In this document: positions 35,716 through 45,349 of the stretch, one piece after another
How the letters are laid out: the number at the start of each line of letters is the position of its first letter
How positions within the stretch are numbered: the first letter of the stretch is position 1
Assembly: GCA_036012865.1 (NCBI GenBank)
Contig: DASCQC010000016.1
Span: 65,580-129,579, forward strand
Reading direction: 5' to 3'
From: DASCQC01 sp036012865
GTDB lineage: Bacteria; Pseudomonadota; Gammaproteobacteria; Comchoanobacterales; Comchoanobacteraceae
Length of the DNA stretch: 64,000 bases
Notes under the pieces: model-generated
Told to the model about the DNA's origin: nothing
Database searches by the model: none
The model's input: the letters and a program-made list of their open reading frames with translations, nothing else
Position numbers and translations under genes: made by a program

Positions 35716-37318
35716 GCTGTTCTCGTAAAACCCTTCTTAACACTTTACCAATATTGGTTTTTGGTAAGGCGTTAACCATTTCTATGTCTTTGGGGACTTT
35801 GTAGCCAGTTAAGTAGTTGTGACAATGTTCGTCAATACTATCAAGATCGAGTTTGGGTTGAGTGGGCACAATGAAGGCTTTAATGTGTTCATTACCATCT
35901 TTATCCTTGACCCCGATTACACCAGCTTCAACGATTTCCTCGTGCAGGCTTAAGATATCTTCAATTTCACTGGGATACACATTAAATCCGGACACGATAA
36001 TAATATCTTTTTTTCGATCGATCAGTTTAATAGAGCCATTTTTCAATATTTTGGCAATATCCCCTGTCTTAAAATACCCATCCTTTGTAAAAGATTTTTT
36101 GGTTTCATCTTCTCTATTCCAGTAACCTTGCATCACTTGTGGGCCTTTGACGCAAAGTTCTCCGATAGCTCCTTCTTCAACCTTTTCTCCTGATTCATCC
36201 ACAATGATAATGTCTGTATTTGGGACGGGTTTTCCGACATTGGGAGCAAATTCTTTGGTATGCTTGGTTAAGGCAACGACAGGAGAGGTTTCAGATAGGC
36301 CATAACCTTGTTGGACGACACAGCCGGTAACTTGATGCCATTTTTTTGCTGTTGATGTCAAGGTTGCCATGCCTCCGGATATGGTGGCTCTTAATGAACT
36401 AAAATCAATGTTTTTAAATTCAGGGTGTTGGAGTAATGCATTCATTAATGTATTTAAGATAGGGATTCCTTGTACGGGTCTTTTTTTAAGCAAGTCTATG
36501 AGTTTAGGAATGTCTCGAGGGTTGGTTACTAATAAGTTACACCCGCCGTTTCCCAGCGTGATTAATGAGACAGTCAAAGCAAAGATATGATAAAGAGGCA
36601 GGGCAGTTAAGATGGTTGATGGTTCCTTATAAAGGTCTTTCGGCATAACAGTTTCTGCTTGATGAATATTGGCTAGTAGGTTTCCGTGAGTTAACATAGC
36701 CCCTTTTGATACGCCGGTTGTTCCTCCAGTATATTGTAAAAAGGCAATGTCTTCGACTTTACTATTATGCTCTTGCCATTGGCCTATAGGGGTTTCGAAT
36801 GAATCCTTTAACCATAGGACTTTAGGTAATTGGTAAGGCGGAACCATGCGTTTGATATATTTTATAACGGCATTAATAAGCAATCTTTTGGGTTGAGGAA
36901 AGCAATCACCTATTTGGCTAACAATGATGTTTTTAAGGGCGATGTTAGGGAGTGATTTTTCGAGTGTCAGCGCCATGTTTTCTAGGATGATAATATGTTG
37001 AGCCCCTGAATCATTAATCTGATGTGTAAGTTCCCTGGGGGTGTATAAGGGGTTGACATTCACAATGGTAGCACCTTGCATTAATGCAGCTAATGTGACG
37101 ATAGGTTGTTGAAGAACATTGGGCAGCATGATAGCGACTCGATCACCAGGTTTGACACCTATCTTTGAGAAATAAGCACCAATGTGTCTAGCTTTGTGAT
37201 AAAACTCATCATAGGTTAAGGTTGTGCCTAGGTTCTCGTAGGCGATATTATGGGGTTTGTTTTTCACACCCTGATGAATGAACTCGACGAGGTTACTGAT
37301 ATTGTTTTTTGATTCCAT
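35705..37318 (-). CDS. fadD: Long-chain fatty acid-CoA ligase
   Basis: Activates fatty acids to acyl-CoA through an acyl-adenylate. The AMP-binding motif is YTGGTTGVSKGAMLTHGN. The other ANL family motifs are QGYGLSETSPV, GYFKTGDIA and the FACS signature KDGYFKTGDIAKIL...DRKKDIIIVSGFNVYPSEIE. The catalytic lysine lies in PKTNIGKVLRR at the C terminus. At 537 residues it fits FadD. It stands alone, convergent with hemY. Confidence 0.93.
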   Translation of the reverse strand: MESKNNISNLVEFIHQGVKNKPHNIAYENLGTTLTYDEFYHKARHIGAYFSKIGVKPGDRVAIMLPNVLQQPIVTLAALMQGATIVNVNPLYTPRELTHQINDSGAQHIIILENMALTLEKSLPNIALKNIIVSQIGDCFPQPKRLLINAVIKYIKRMVPPYQLPKVLWLKDSFETPIGQWQEHNSKVEDIAFLQYTGGTTGVSKGAMLTHGNLLANIHQAETVMPKDLYKEPSTILTALPLYHIFALTVSLITLGNGGCNLLVTNPRDIPKLIDLLKKRPVQGIPILNTLMNALLQHPEFKNIDFSSLRATISGGMATLTSTAKKWHQVTGCVVQQGYGLSETSPVVALTKHTKEFAPNVGKPVPNTDIIIVDESGEKVEEGAIGELCVKGPQVMQGYWNREDETKKSFTKDGYFKTGDIAKILKNGSIKLIDRKKDIIIVSGFNVYPSEIEDILSLHEEIVEAGVIGVKDKDGNEHIKAFIVPTQPKLDLDSIDEHCHNYLTGYKVPKDIEMVNALPKTNIGKVLRRVLREQPNS

Positions 37319-37388
37319 AATTCATGCTCCTAACTGGGTGTGATAAGTATAGGACATAATATGGGAAATTTCTGAGTTAGATGAAATA

Positions 37389-38078
37389 TTAGGTTGAAGA
37401 GTCTTTTTTTGAAGGAGGTGACCAAGGGGTAACAAGTTTTCGGGTTTGAATGGATTGTGCTCCTAGAAGGTCTTCTATTATTGATTTTAATATTATTTTT
37501 GATGACTTTAGTTCTTGTTGAGTACGTATCTTACGAGCAATAAGAGCCTGGATGTGTTCTTTAGGAATGCCTTGTTGATTGGCGGGGCAAAGACCCTTGG
37601 TGGGGTAATATTGGAAGTGAGAGACATGATCTGCCAGCGATGTTGGAAGGCCATAGCCTAAGGATTGTATCAGGGAAAGTTCAAAATACCTTAAGGAGCA
37701 TTCATCTTCTTTTTGGGTTAAGGAGTTTAGGCATTTTTCATAGGCTGTGAATACACTTTGATACGGGTCATAAACGGGAATTAGTTTGCAAATGAGTTCA
37801 TTAAGATAAAGCCCCCAAAGTAGTTGCTTTCCTATAAGAGGGGGTCGCACGGTTTTGATCTCTATACTTATTATTTGTTTTAAGTCGCCTTTGCCTTTCC
37901 AGGTACAAATAATGGGTATGTATAGTTGGTATAATGATCTTTTTGTGTTTTTATGAATCCCATGAACAACGGCGTTTAAACGACCGTATTGATAAGTAAA
38001 TATGTTGATAAGTCCGCTGTGTTCTCGGTAGGGTCGTAAATGCAATACGTACCCACGATCAGTGAAGGTTGATTTCAT
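37389..38078 (-). CDS. recO: DNA repair protein RecO
   Basis: Mediator that helps load RecA in the RecFOR pathway. The N-terminal OB fold shows DRGYVLHLRPYREHSGLINIFTYQYGRLNAVVHG, and the C-terminal helical domain includes RYFELSLIQSLGYGLP. The length of 229 residues is normal. Its ATG overlaps the stop of the flippase gene by four bases. Last gene of the lepA-lepB-rnc-era unit. Confidence 0.92.
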   Translation of the reverse strand: MKSTFTDRGYVLHLRPYREHSGLINIFTYQYGRLNAVVHGIHKNTKRSLYQLYIPIICTWKGKGDLKQIISIEIKTVRPPLIGKQLLWGLYLNELICKLIPVYDPYQSVFTAYEKCLNSLTQKEDECSLRYFELSLIQSLGYGLPTSLADHVSHFQYYPTKGLCPANQQGIPKEHIQALIARKIRTQQELKSSKIILKSIIEDLLGAQSIQTRKLVTPWSPPSKKDSST

Positions 38079-39370
38079 ACAATTTTATAAAGTCTCAAAT
38101 TCGTTGACGAGTGTAGTTTAATATAGGCAAAAAAGCCTAAGGTTGCGGCAGGAATACCATCGGCCAGTACAGCCCCTAATAAATGGTACTTAGGAATGAG
38201 TATATAGCTTAAAATCCCGATGGACAATACACGTAAAAATATGGCTTTGGATAACCATTTTTGATGACCTGAATAAGCAATAATATCCAAGCATTGTCTA
38301 AAAAATACATAAATACCAAAGAGGACTGCGGCTAAAATAAGCTCTTTTTGGGCGATAACAAATTGTGGGCCAAACCATAAGAGAAGGTTGTTGCCGAATG
38401 CTAGACAACACCCTACAATCAAAATAATACAAAAAATGCGAACAATCTGGCAGCGATTAAGCATCAACTGTAATGTCCTTTCTACCGGTTTTTTCGGGTT
38501 ATGAGGTGATATTAGGGGCCTTAAGAAAAACTCTATGGGCTCAGTGATAACATAATAGCTGTATGTGATCGTGGATATAGCAGCAAAATAGCCAACAATA
38601 ACCTCATTAGGGCTGAATATTTCTAAAGAAGCCATGGCAATTGTTTTGGTAGAAATCAGTAAGATGGAGACGAGCCAAGTGGTGCGACTGAAGCTATACC
38701 AGTAGCTAGATTCATCTTTAGGCTTAGTTTTAAAAATACGTTTAAGTGGAGAAATGGCCATACTCCATTGAAGAATAACAACTAAAAATAAGGATGTGCC
38801 AAAAAGATAAAGGACAATGTTTTCAGTAAGGCTAATGCCTAGCGCTAGGGTTGAAACAGTAATGATATAGTATATAAAGGGCATGGAAAATTCAGTTGGT
38901 ATCATTGATTTTGCATAATCTTTTCGATATAGGTGGAATAGTTTCCCTAATTTAAAGAGGGCATAGAGGGGGACTAAAAACAGTATTAAATAGCCCGGGT
39001 GATCAAGGTTGATTGTTGGCCACTGGGTCAACTCTAAATAGCTAATGACTTGAATAGCGCTAGCCAGAATAAGTGTAATTAAGCTGCCAGCTATGAAGAT
39101 ATCTCTTAGCCAAAGTAAATAGCCATGAGCTTTGTTGGGGCTTTTTTCATTTTTATAGCGTGAGAGAAAGTAGACTAGGTTGTAATCTTGTCCAAATAAA
39201 ACAATGCTGTTAGCCAGAAAAAGCACCCTAATAGCAAGTTTAAAATTACCAAATGCCCCAGCTCCAATAGAGGTCGCAATGAGGGTATCAACAAAATACT
39301 TAATAATATAGCCAATCAAGGTAATGGCTAATACCATTAACATACTGAGAAGGAGTTGACGTTGCTTCAT
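38075..39370 (-). CDS. Polysaccharide flippase-like membrane protein (MOP superfamily)
   Basis: A 431-residue polytopic protein with about twelve hydrophobic segments. The N-terminal FVDTLIATSIGAGAFGNFKLA and the later FVIAQKELILAAVLFGIYVFFRQCLDIIAYSGHQKW resemble Wzx-type flippases for lipid-linked sugars. The family call rests on this pattern and on topology only. It is inserted between era and recO with four-base ATGA overlaps on both sides, so it is translated as part of that housekeeping operon. Confidence 0.75.
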   Translation of the reverse strand: MKQRQLLLSMLMVLAITLIGYIIKYFVDTLIATSIGAGAFGNFKLAIRVLFLANSIVLFGQDYNLVYFLSRYKNEKSPNKAHGYLLWLRDIFIAGSLITLILASAIQVISYLELTQWPTINLDHPGYLILFLVPLYALFKLGKLFHLYRKDYAKSMIPTEFSMPFIYYIITVSTLALGISLTENIVLYLFGTSLFLVVILQWSMAISPLKRIFKTKPKDESSYWYSFSRTTWLVSILLISTKTIAMASLEIFSPNEVIVGYFAAISTITYSYYVITEPIEFFLRPLISPHNPKKPVERTLQLMLNRCQIVRIFCIILIVGCCLAFGNNLLLWFGPQFVIAQKELILAAVLFGIYVFFRQCLDIIAYSGHQKWLSKAIFLRVLSIGILSYILIPKYHLLGAVLADGIPAATLGFFAYIKLHSSTNLRLYKIV

Positions 39371-40218
39371 AATGTAACCTTTTGAATATGTAGTCTAAGG
39401 TCAATGGCTTTATTCCAAATAGACTGCAACTCTAAACGTGAAGATTGACCAATTTTTTTTATCATTTGTCCTTTGTTGCCAATTAAAATCTTTTTTTGAC
39501 TGGCTGTTTTTACTTGAATGGCAGCATGGATGTAACATTGGTGAGGTTCTTGGGTTAGTGTTGTTAATTTTACGGTAGTTTGGTAGGGAAGTTCTCGATT
39601 AAGATTGAGCAGGATGTGTTTGCGTATAATTTCAGTAATTTGCTGTTCATCCGTGAGTGTCGTGGTGCGTTTGTCATCTGCGGGATAAATGAAAGGAGCC
39701 TGTGGAAGGCTTTCTTTTAACGTTTGTAAAAGCGTGTCGGTGTTTTCTTTGGTTCTAGCTGATACGGGAATAATGCTGACAATATTGAGCATCTTTTCCA
39801 AGGCGTTTATTTTGGGGAGTAATTGGGAAAATGATTTGATTTGATCAACCTTATTGAAGACGACAATGCAAGGTTTACCTTCTTTGCTTACAAGCTCAGT
39901 AATCCGGTCATCTTCATGAGTCCATCGGCGAGCTTCGAACATTAAGATGATAATGTGGGCATCAAAAATGGCTCGATGAGCCTGTTGGTTCATGGATCTG
40001 TTTTTATGGTTGTAGATCTTCTTATGCAGCCCTGGGGTATCAATAAATACCATTTGATAAGGAGGTTCTGTTAGAATGCCCTTAATTTGAATTTCTGTTG
40101 TTTGTGGTTTTGCTGTAACGATGGAAATGGACTTTTGTAATAATGTGTTCAATAAGGTTGATTTCCCCACGTTTGGACGGCCTATGAGAGCGATGTTGCC
40201 GGCGTATTCATGAGTCAT
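39367..40218 (-). CDS. era: GTPase Era
   Basis: GTPase for 30S ribosome maturation. G motifs are GRPNVGKSTL (G1), PQTTE (G2, T), DTPGLH (G3), NKVD (G4) and SAR (G5). The C-terminal KH domain is seen as ILIGNKGQMIKKIG. The ATG at 40218 gives MTHEYAGNIALIGRPN, about 283 residues. A start 22 codons earlier lies deep in rnc. It overlaps rnc by 11 bases and the flippase gene by 4. Confidence 0.96.
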   Translation of the reverse strand: MTHEYAGNIALIGRPNVGKSTLLNTLLQKSISIVTAKPQTTEIQIKGILTEPPYQMVFIDTPGLHKKIYNHKNRSMNQQAHRAIFDAHIIILMFEARRWTHEDDRITELVSKEGKPCIVVFNKVDQIKSFSQLLPKINALEKMLNIVSIIPVSARTKENTDTLLQTLKESLPQAPFIYPADDKRTTTLTDEQQITEIIRKHILLNLNRELPYQTTVKLTTLTQEPHQCYIHAAIQVKTASQKKILIGNKGQMIKKIGQSSRLELQSIWNKAIDLRLHIQKVTL

Positions 40219-40858
40219 GGTTGTTCTCAATGAGATGGAGCATGTTTTCTGCAGCGGATTGTTCCGCATCTTTTTTATTGACACCCTTACCTGTGGTTGT
40301 TAATTGGTGTTCATTGATGTTACAACATACGGTAAAGTAGGGAGCGTGATCTGGCCCATCTTGTTGTTGAATTGAGTAGAGGGGTAATTGAAGTTTATTG
40401 AGTTGACACCATTCTTGCAGTTTCGATTTATGATCTTTGAGTGCTTTCTCATCGATTGTTTGAAAGGCCTCTTCTATCCATGGCAACACAGTTTTTTGAC
40501 AGGCTTCTAAGCTCCCATCTTGATAAATTGCGCCAATAATGGCTTCGACTGCATTGGCTAGGCGGTGTTGATCTCTTTGACCTCCTTGTTTTGGTCCAAT
40601 AACAAGGTGTTCGCGAACGTTAATCTTTTGAGCAATGTTATACAGAGTTTCTCGATTGGCTAATTTAGATCGGGCTTGAGAGAGAAACCCTTCATCTTGG
40701 TTGGGGTACTTTGCATAAAGCCAGGTTGTAATGATAAAATTTAATATGGAGTCACCTAAAAATTCTAGCCGCTCATTGTTTTCTTGGCTGCTACTTGAGT
40801 GTGTCAGTGCAAGAGATAGTAGTTTGGGGTTGTTGAATTGGTAGTTGATTTTAATCAT
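40208..40858 (-). CDS. rnc: Ribonuclease III
   Basis: Double-strand-specific endonuclease that processes rRNA and mRNA. The catalytic signature NERLEFLGDSILNFII, the second acidic site (LANAVEAIIGAIYQDG) and a C-terminal dsRNA-binding domain (DHKSKLQEWCQLNK...GKGVNKKDAEQSAAENML) are present. The ATG at 40858 overlaps the lepB stop (TAATG). A longer start within lepB is not supported by the family. Confidence 0.97.
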   Translation of the reverse strand: MIKINYQFNNPKLLSLALTHSSSSQENNERLEFLGDSILNFIITTWLYAKYPNQDEGFLSQARSKLANRETLYNIAQKINVREHLVIGPKQGGQRDQHRLANAVEAIIGAIYQDGSLEACQKTVLPWIEEAFQTIDEKALKDHKSKLQEWCQLNKLQLPLYSIQQQDGPDHAPYFTVCCNINEHQLTTTGKGVNKKDAEQSAAENMLHLIENNHDS

Positions 40859-41781
40859 TATAGTCTTAAGCCAATGCGGTTCCAGTGGATCGTCCAATGG
40901 AAAGCATCCCAGTTCATGATAACCATAACAGCCTTCCCAATAAGATCTTTTTCTGGGACAGTTCCCCAGGCTCTTGAATCACCACTGTTATCTCTGTTAT
41001 CACCCATCATAAAGTAGTGTCCTTCAGGTATTTTTGTGGTGAGATTAGGGTAGTGGTCTTCGTAAGGGTTTAAAAATATGTCATGGTTTTTACCATTGAG
41101 TTTTTCAGAAACTCTGATCACTGGCAGGGGGGTTGGTAGGTTATAACGATCAATATCAGTTCCGATAAATTCTTGAGGAACCAGTTTTCCATCAATGAAT
41201 ATCTTTTTATCTTTATAGGTAATGGTTTCTCCAGGCAGTCCGATGACCCGCTTGACAAAAATTTGATAAGGGTCATGGGGGGGTCTAAAAACGACAATAT
41301 CCCCTCGCTTGGGGTGGCTAACTTTAAGAAGTTTTTTGTGTAAGACGGGCAGACGTAAACCATAGATATATTGATTGACGGCCAAGAAATCTCCGGGCAT
41401 AACTGTGGGCTCTAAAGACCCAGTAGGAACTCGATAAGGCTGAATAACAAACGAACGAATAATCCAAATAACGAGAACAATCCAAATAAAAGATCTTGCA
41501 AAATCAACAATTTCTGTGGGCTCTTGTTGGTGTCTATGTCGGGTTTTTTCTAAAAGGGTACGATCAAGGGTGGCAACAACCAATAAAAATAGTGTAAAGG
41601 TTGTTAAAAAGAGTTCAACACCTGCATACGTAATGATAGTTAGACAGGTTGAAAAAACAGTGACTCTATGAATTTGCATCAACCAGTTAGGGTCTTTACG
41701 TTCATGGGAACATTTCATAAATCCCCAACAACTTGTCGCAAAAGATGTGGCTGCAACATAAGGTAGAATAATATGTAACAT
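40858..41781 (-). CDS. lepB: Signal peptidase I
   Basis: Membrane serine-lysine protease that removes signal peptides. Catalytic Ser is in YRVPTGSLEPTVMPGD, catalytic Lys in VFVKRVIGLPGE, and box E is MGDNRDNSGDSR. Two N-terminal hydrophobic regions precede the catalytic domain. The 307-residue length fits the gammaproteobacterial enzyme. It is between lepA, 67 bp upstream, and rnc, in the conserved order. Confidence 0.97.
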   Translation of the reverse strand: MLHIILPYVAATSFATSCWGFMKCSHERKDPNWLMQIHRVTVFSTCLTIITYAGVELFLTTFTLFLLVVATLDRTLLEKTRHRHQQEPTEIVDFARSFIWIVLVIWIIRSFVIQPYRVPTGSLEPTVMPGDFLAVNQYIYGLRLPVLHKKLLKVSHPKRGDIVVFRPPHDPYQIFVKRVIGLPGETITYKDKKIFIDGKLVPQEFIGTDIDRYNLPTPLPVIRVSEKLNGKNHDIFLNPYEDHYPNLTTKIPEGHYFMMGDNRDNSGDSRAWGTVPEKDLIGKAVMVIMNWDAFHWTIHWNRIGLRL

Positions 41782-41848
41782 AACTTATCCCGAATATAGT
41801 TTAGTTAAGGGTATCATATGAGCCCGGTTAGGCAAAGCCAAATAAGCA

Positions 41849-43642
41849 TTAATCATCCTTCATTTTCAACACGGCTAAAAAGGCATCTTGAGGGATACTA
41901 ACCCGACCAACCTGCTTCATGCGCTTTTTTCCTGCTTTTTGTTTTTCAAGTAATTTTCTTTTTCTTGAGATGTCTCCACCATAACATTTTGCTGTTACAT
42001 TTTTGCGCAGTGCGCTAATGGTTTCTCTTGCTATAATTTTAGACCCAATAGCGGCTTGAATGGCAATGGGAAACATTTGTCTTGGGATGAGCTCTTTGAG
42101 TTGTTTACATAGTTTACGACCAAAGGGGTACGCTCTGGTTTTATGCACGATATTGGATAAAGCATCAACCTTCTCTCCATTGATCAAGATATCAAGCTTT
42201 GAAAGTTCGGCCTGTTCGAACTCGTGAAAGTGATAATCCAGGGATGCATACCCACGGGTAGAGGATTTTAATTTATCGAAAAAATCGAGAATAATCTCAT
42301 TCATTGGCATTCGATAAGTCAGTGATACTTGTGACCCGGTATAATGCATGGATTGTTGAATGCCTCTTTTTTCGACGCATAAGGTAATCACCTCACCAAC
42401 ATGGTCTTGGGGGGTTAGAATATTGGCTAATGCAATGGGTTCTTTCCATACTTTTATTTGATTGGTAGGGGGGAGCTTGGATGGGCTATCCACATAGGAA
42501 ACTTCTCCTTTGGTGGATTCTATTTGGTAGATAACGGTCGGTGTGGATGTTAGGATATTAAGGCTGTACTCACGTTCAAGACGTTCTTGAATGATTTCCA
42601 TATGAAGTAAGCCGAGAAACCCGCAACGAAAACCATGCCCCAATGCTTGTGAGTTTTCAGGTTCAAAAAACAATGAGGAGTCATTGAGTTTTAATTTTTC
42701 TAAAGCCTCCCTAAAAGCTTGATAGTCTTCGGAAGAAGTGGGAAACATACCTGCATACACTTGAGGGGTGGCCTTATCAAAACCAGGCAAGGATTGTAAA
42801 CAAGCCTGATGTGTGTGTGTAATGGTATCTCCAACAGGTGCTCCATGGATGTCTTTTATTGCGGCAATGCAAAAGCCAACTTCACCGGTGTTAAGTTGGG
42901 GGAGGTTGTTAAGTTTTGGCGAAAATGTGCCAACAGAGTCGACGGTGTAATGCAACCCTGTGGAGAAGATTTTTATTTTATCACCTTTCCTTAAGGTGCC
43001 ATTCATGATGCGAATTAAAGAAACAACGCCCAGATAGTTATCAAACCAAGAGTCAATAATTAAGGCTTGGAGAGGTTCATCAGGTTGTCCTTCAGGGGGG
43101 GGGATTTCTTTGACGAGTTGTTCTAATAAATCTTCAATACCTTGGCCGGTTTTGCCGCTAACCGCTAGAGCTTGTTCGGCTGGAATACCAATGATATTTT
43201 CAATTTCATTTTTAACGCGTTCAGGGTTGGCTTGAGGAAGGTCAATTTTATTCAGAACAGGTAGAATCGTTAGGTCTTGGTCAATAGCGGAATAACATAC
43301 AGCGACGGTTTGAGCTTCAACCCCTTGGGCTGCGTCAACCACTAGCAGGGCACCTTCACAGGCAAAGAGTGACCGGGATACTTCATAAGCAAAATCAACG
43401 TGGCCTGGGGTATCAATAAAATTAAGCTGGTATTCTATGCCGTCTTTGGCTTGGTAGTGTAGGGTGACACTTTGGGCTTTAATGGTGATGCCTCGTTCAC
43501 GTTCAAGATCCATTCCATCCAGGACTTGTTCTTGCATTTCCCGTTCTGATAGCCCGCCACAGTGCTGGATCAGGCGGTCAGAAATCGTGGATTTACCATG
43601 GTCAATGTGTGCAATGATTGAAAAGTTTCGAATGTTTTTCAT
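41849..43642 (-). CDS. lepA: Elongation factor 4
   Basis: Ribosome back-translocation GTPase. G motifs are AHIDHGKST, DTPGHVDF and NKID. The LepA-specific C-terminal domain is visible (KCYGGDISRKRKLLEKQKAGKKRMKQVG). At 597 residues it has the canonical length. First gene of the leftward lepA-lepB-rnc-era-flippase-recO cluster. Confidence 0.98.
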   Translation of the reverse strand: MKNIRNFSIIAHIDHGKSTISDRLIQHCGGLSEREMQEQVLDGMDLERERGITIKAQSVTLHYQAKDGIEYQLNFIDTPGHVDFAYEVSRSLFACEGALLVVDAAQGVEAQTVAVCYSAIDQDLTILPVLNKIDLPQANPERVKNEIENIIGIPAEQALAVSGKTGQGIEDLLEQLVKEIPPPEGQPDEPLQALIIDSWFDNYLGVVSLIRIMNGTLRKGDKIKIFSTGLHYTVDSVGTFSPKLNNLPQLNTGEVGFCIAAIKDIHGAPVGDTITHTHQACLQSLPGFDKATPQVYAGMFPTSSEDYQAFREALEKLKLNDSSLFFEPENSQALGHGFRCGFLGLLHMEIIQERLEREYSLNILTSTPTVIYQIESTKGEVSYVDSPSKLPPTNQIKVWKEPIALANILTPQDHVGEVITLCVEKRGIQQSMHYTGSQVSLTYRMPMNEIILDFFDKLKSSTRGYASLDYHFHEFEQAELSKLDILINGEKVDALSNIVHKTRAYPFGRKLCKQLKELIPRQMFPIAIQAAIGSKIIARETISALRKNVTAKCYGGDISRKRKLLEKQKAGKKRMKQVGRVSIPQDAFLAVLKMKDD

Positions 43643-43962
43643 AGGTTCACTTTATCTCGAGGAACTATCATATCAAAAAAATTAATAAATATAAATATTT
43701 AATAAAATTAAATAACTATATTTAGGTCAGGTCTGATGCAATGAGTGACGGTATTGATTTTGACATAAACGGTGATAATTAAAAACTGTTAAAAGAAATT
43801 TAGCTAAAATTAATGAGGGTTTTACGTTAACTTTTTATGGTTGACCAGGTTATTTGATCCGCTTATTTTGACGATCATGGTGTACAATTTAGTTGCCTCG
43901 TTGAGAGTATTACTCAGATTAGCTTACTATGGGATGGGGGCTGTGAAGGTTCAACTAACTCA
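43643..43962. other. 320-bp AT-rich intergenic region between trkA and lepA
   Basis: No reading frame, RNA gene or clear terminator is visible. The part next to lepA is a run of A/T. It should hold the lepA promoter (minus strand). I could not find a convincing -35/-10 pair. Confidence 0.5.
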
Positions 43963-45297
43963 TTAGGTAAATAGATTTTCTAGTTTCATCACTGCAGAAG
44001 CATTTTCCACAAGTAAGATAAGGATATCATGGGTTTGATATTGGTCGAGCTCTTCAATCACTAGCGGTTTGTTATCTCGAATAATTCCACATAACTTTAT
44101 TTCAGAGGGTAGGTAGGGTTTTTCTAGAAAAAAGCAATCAGGAACTAGGCTTACTTCAATGACTTCCATGTTGCCTTTTGCCAAAGCATGGACACTTAAG
44201 AAATTGCCTCGATGGATATGAGTAAAAATATCATTGATAACGACTTGATGGGGAACAATGAGTACATCTAAATCATTGTTGGTAAAAATATCCAGATAGT
44301 CTAGTCTATTAACCAGAGTGATAACGTTTTTAGCACCTAAATGTTTAGCTTGTAATGAACTTATTAAGTTATCTTCATCATCATGGGTCATGGCACAAAA
44401 TAGATCGGTGTTTTCAATGTTTTCATTCACCAGTAAATCTTTGTCGGTAGCATCGCCATGTAAAATAGTCAGGTCTGGAAATTGATGAGCGAGCTGAAAG
44501 CAGCGCTGACGATTATTTTCAATTAACTTGACCCTAAAGTCAGACGATAGGTTTTTGGCCAACAGGCTTCCATTTTGACCGCCACCCCCAATAATCACAC
44601 TGTGAGAGGCTAATGCTTGAGGGTAAAAAACCTTTAGCATGGAGTCTAGCTGAGTGTGTTCACAGATAAAATACACCGTGTCATTTTTGTGTAAAACAAA
44701 GTCATCTGTGAGGGTTTGTTGGGTGCCTTGTCGAAATAAGGCAATGATGGCAGCAGTTTCCGAAGGAAAATAAGAAATTAATTGTTGGGACATGAGAGAG
44801 GAAGCTTCAGATTCTTCTTGTATTTTGACACTAGCAATAACAAGTTGAGGGTTTTGAAACCTTAGGACTTGTTGCGACCCAGGGTGATCAATACATTCAC
44901 GAATTAAGTTCATGACTAATCGTTCTGTGTTGATAAATATATCAATAGGGAGGTCTTTGTCTCCGAAAAGCTCATTTCTAACGAGGTAATGAGGTGAACT
45001 GATACGTGCTATTTTTTTCTTCACTTTGAATAGGGTGTGAGCGATTTGACAAGCTATCATATTAATTTCATCTTTATCACTGACAGCAATAATAATATCT
45101 GCATTTTCAGCATTAGCTTCTTTGAGGGTTTCCGGGTATGAGGGTTGACCTAGGACGGTTCGAATGTCGTATTTCTCTTGTAATTTAGTAAGTTTTTGCT
45201 TTTGATTGTCAACCACAGTAACGTCATATTGTTCCTGTGATAGTTGACGAGCCAGTGTTGATCCAATCGTGGAGCATCCGAGAATAAGTATGTTCAT
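43963..45297 (-). CDS. trkA: Trk potassium uptake regulator TrkA
   Basis: Peripheral nucleotide-binding subunit that gates TrkH. It has two RCK repeats, each with a Rossmann motif: ILGCSTIGSTLA at the N terminus and IIGGGGQNGSLLAKNL near residue 235, each followed by a C-terminal RCK_C domain. The first repeat has Cys-Ser where Ala-Gly is usual in GxGxxG, and the acidic residue after strand 2 (VVDN) is kept. The length of 444 residues is close to E. coli TrkA (458). The trkH gene is 36 kb away. Confidence 0.93.
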   Translation of the reverse strand: MNILILGCSTIGSTLARQLSQEQYDVTVVDNQKQKLTKLQEKYDIRTVLGQPSYPETLKEANAENADIIIAVSDKDEINMIACQIAHTLFKVKKKIARISSPHYLVRNELFGDKDLPIDIFINTERLVMNLIRECIDHPGSQQVLRFQNPQLVIASVKIQEESEASSLMSQQLISYFPSETAAIIALFRQGTQQTLTDDFVLHKNDTVYFICEHTQLDSMLKVFYPQALASHSVIIGGGGQNGSLLAKNLSSDFRVKLIENNRQRCFQLAHQFPDLTILHGDATDKDLLVNENIENTDLFCAMTHDDEDNLISSLQAKHLGAKNVITLVNRLDYLDIFTNNDLDVLIVPHQVVINDIFTHIHRGNFLSVHALAKGNMEVIEVSLVPDCFFLEKPYLPSEIKLCGIIRDNKPLVIEELDQYQTHDILILLVENASAVMKLENLFT

Positions 45298-45349
45298 AAG
45301 CTTCCTTTGCTGTTTCTATTATCACACTATATGGGTCTATAATCAATGA

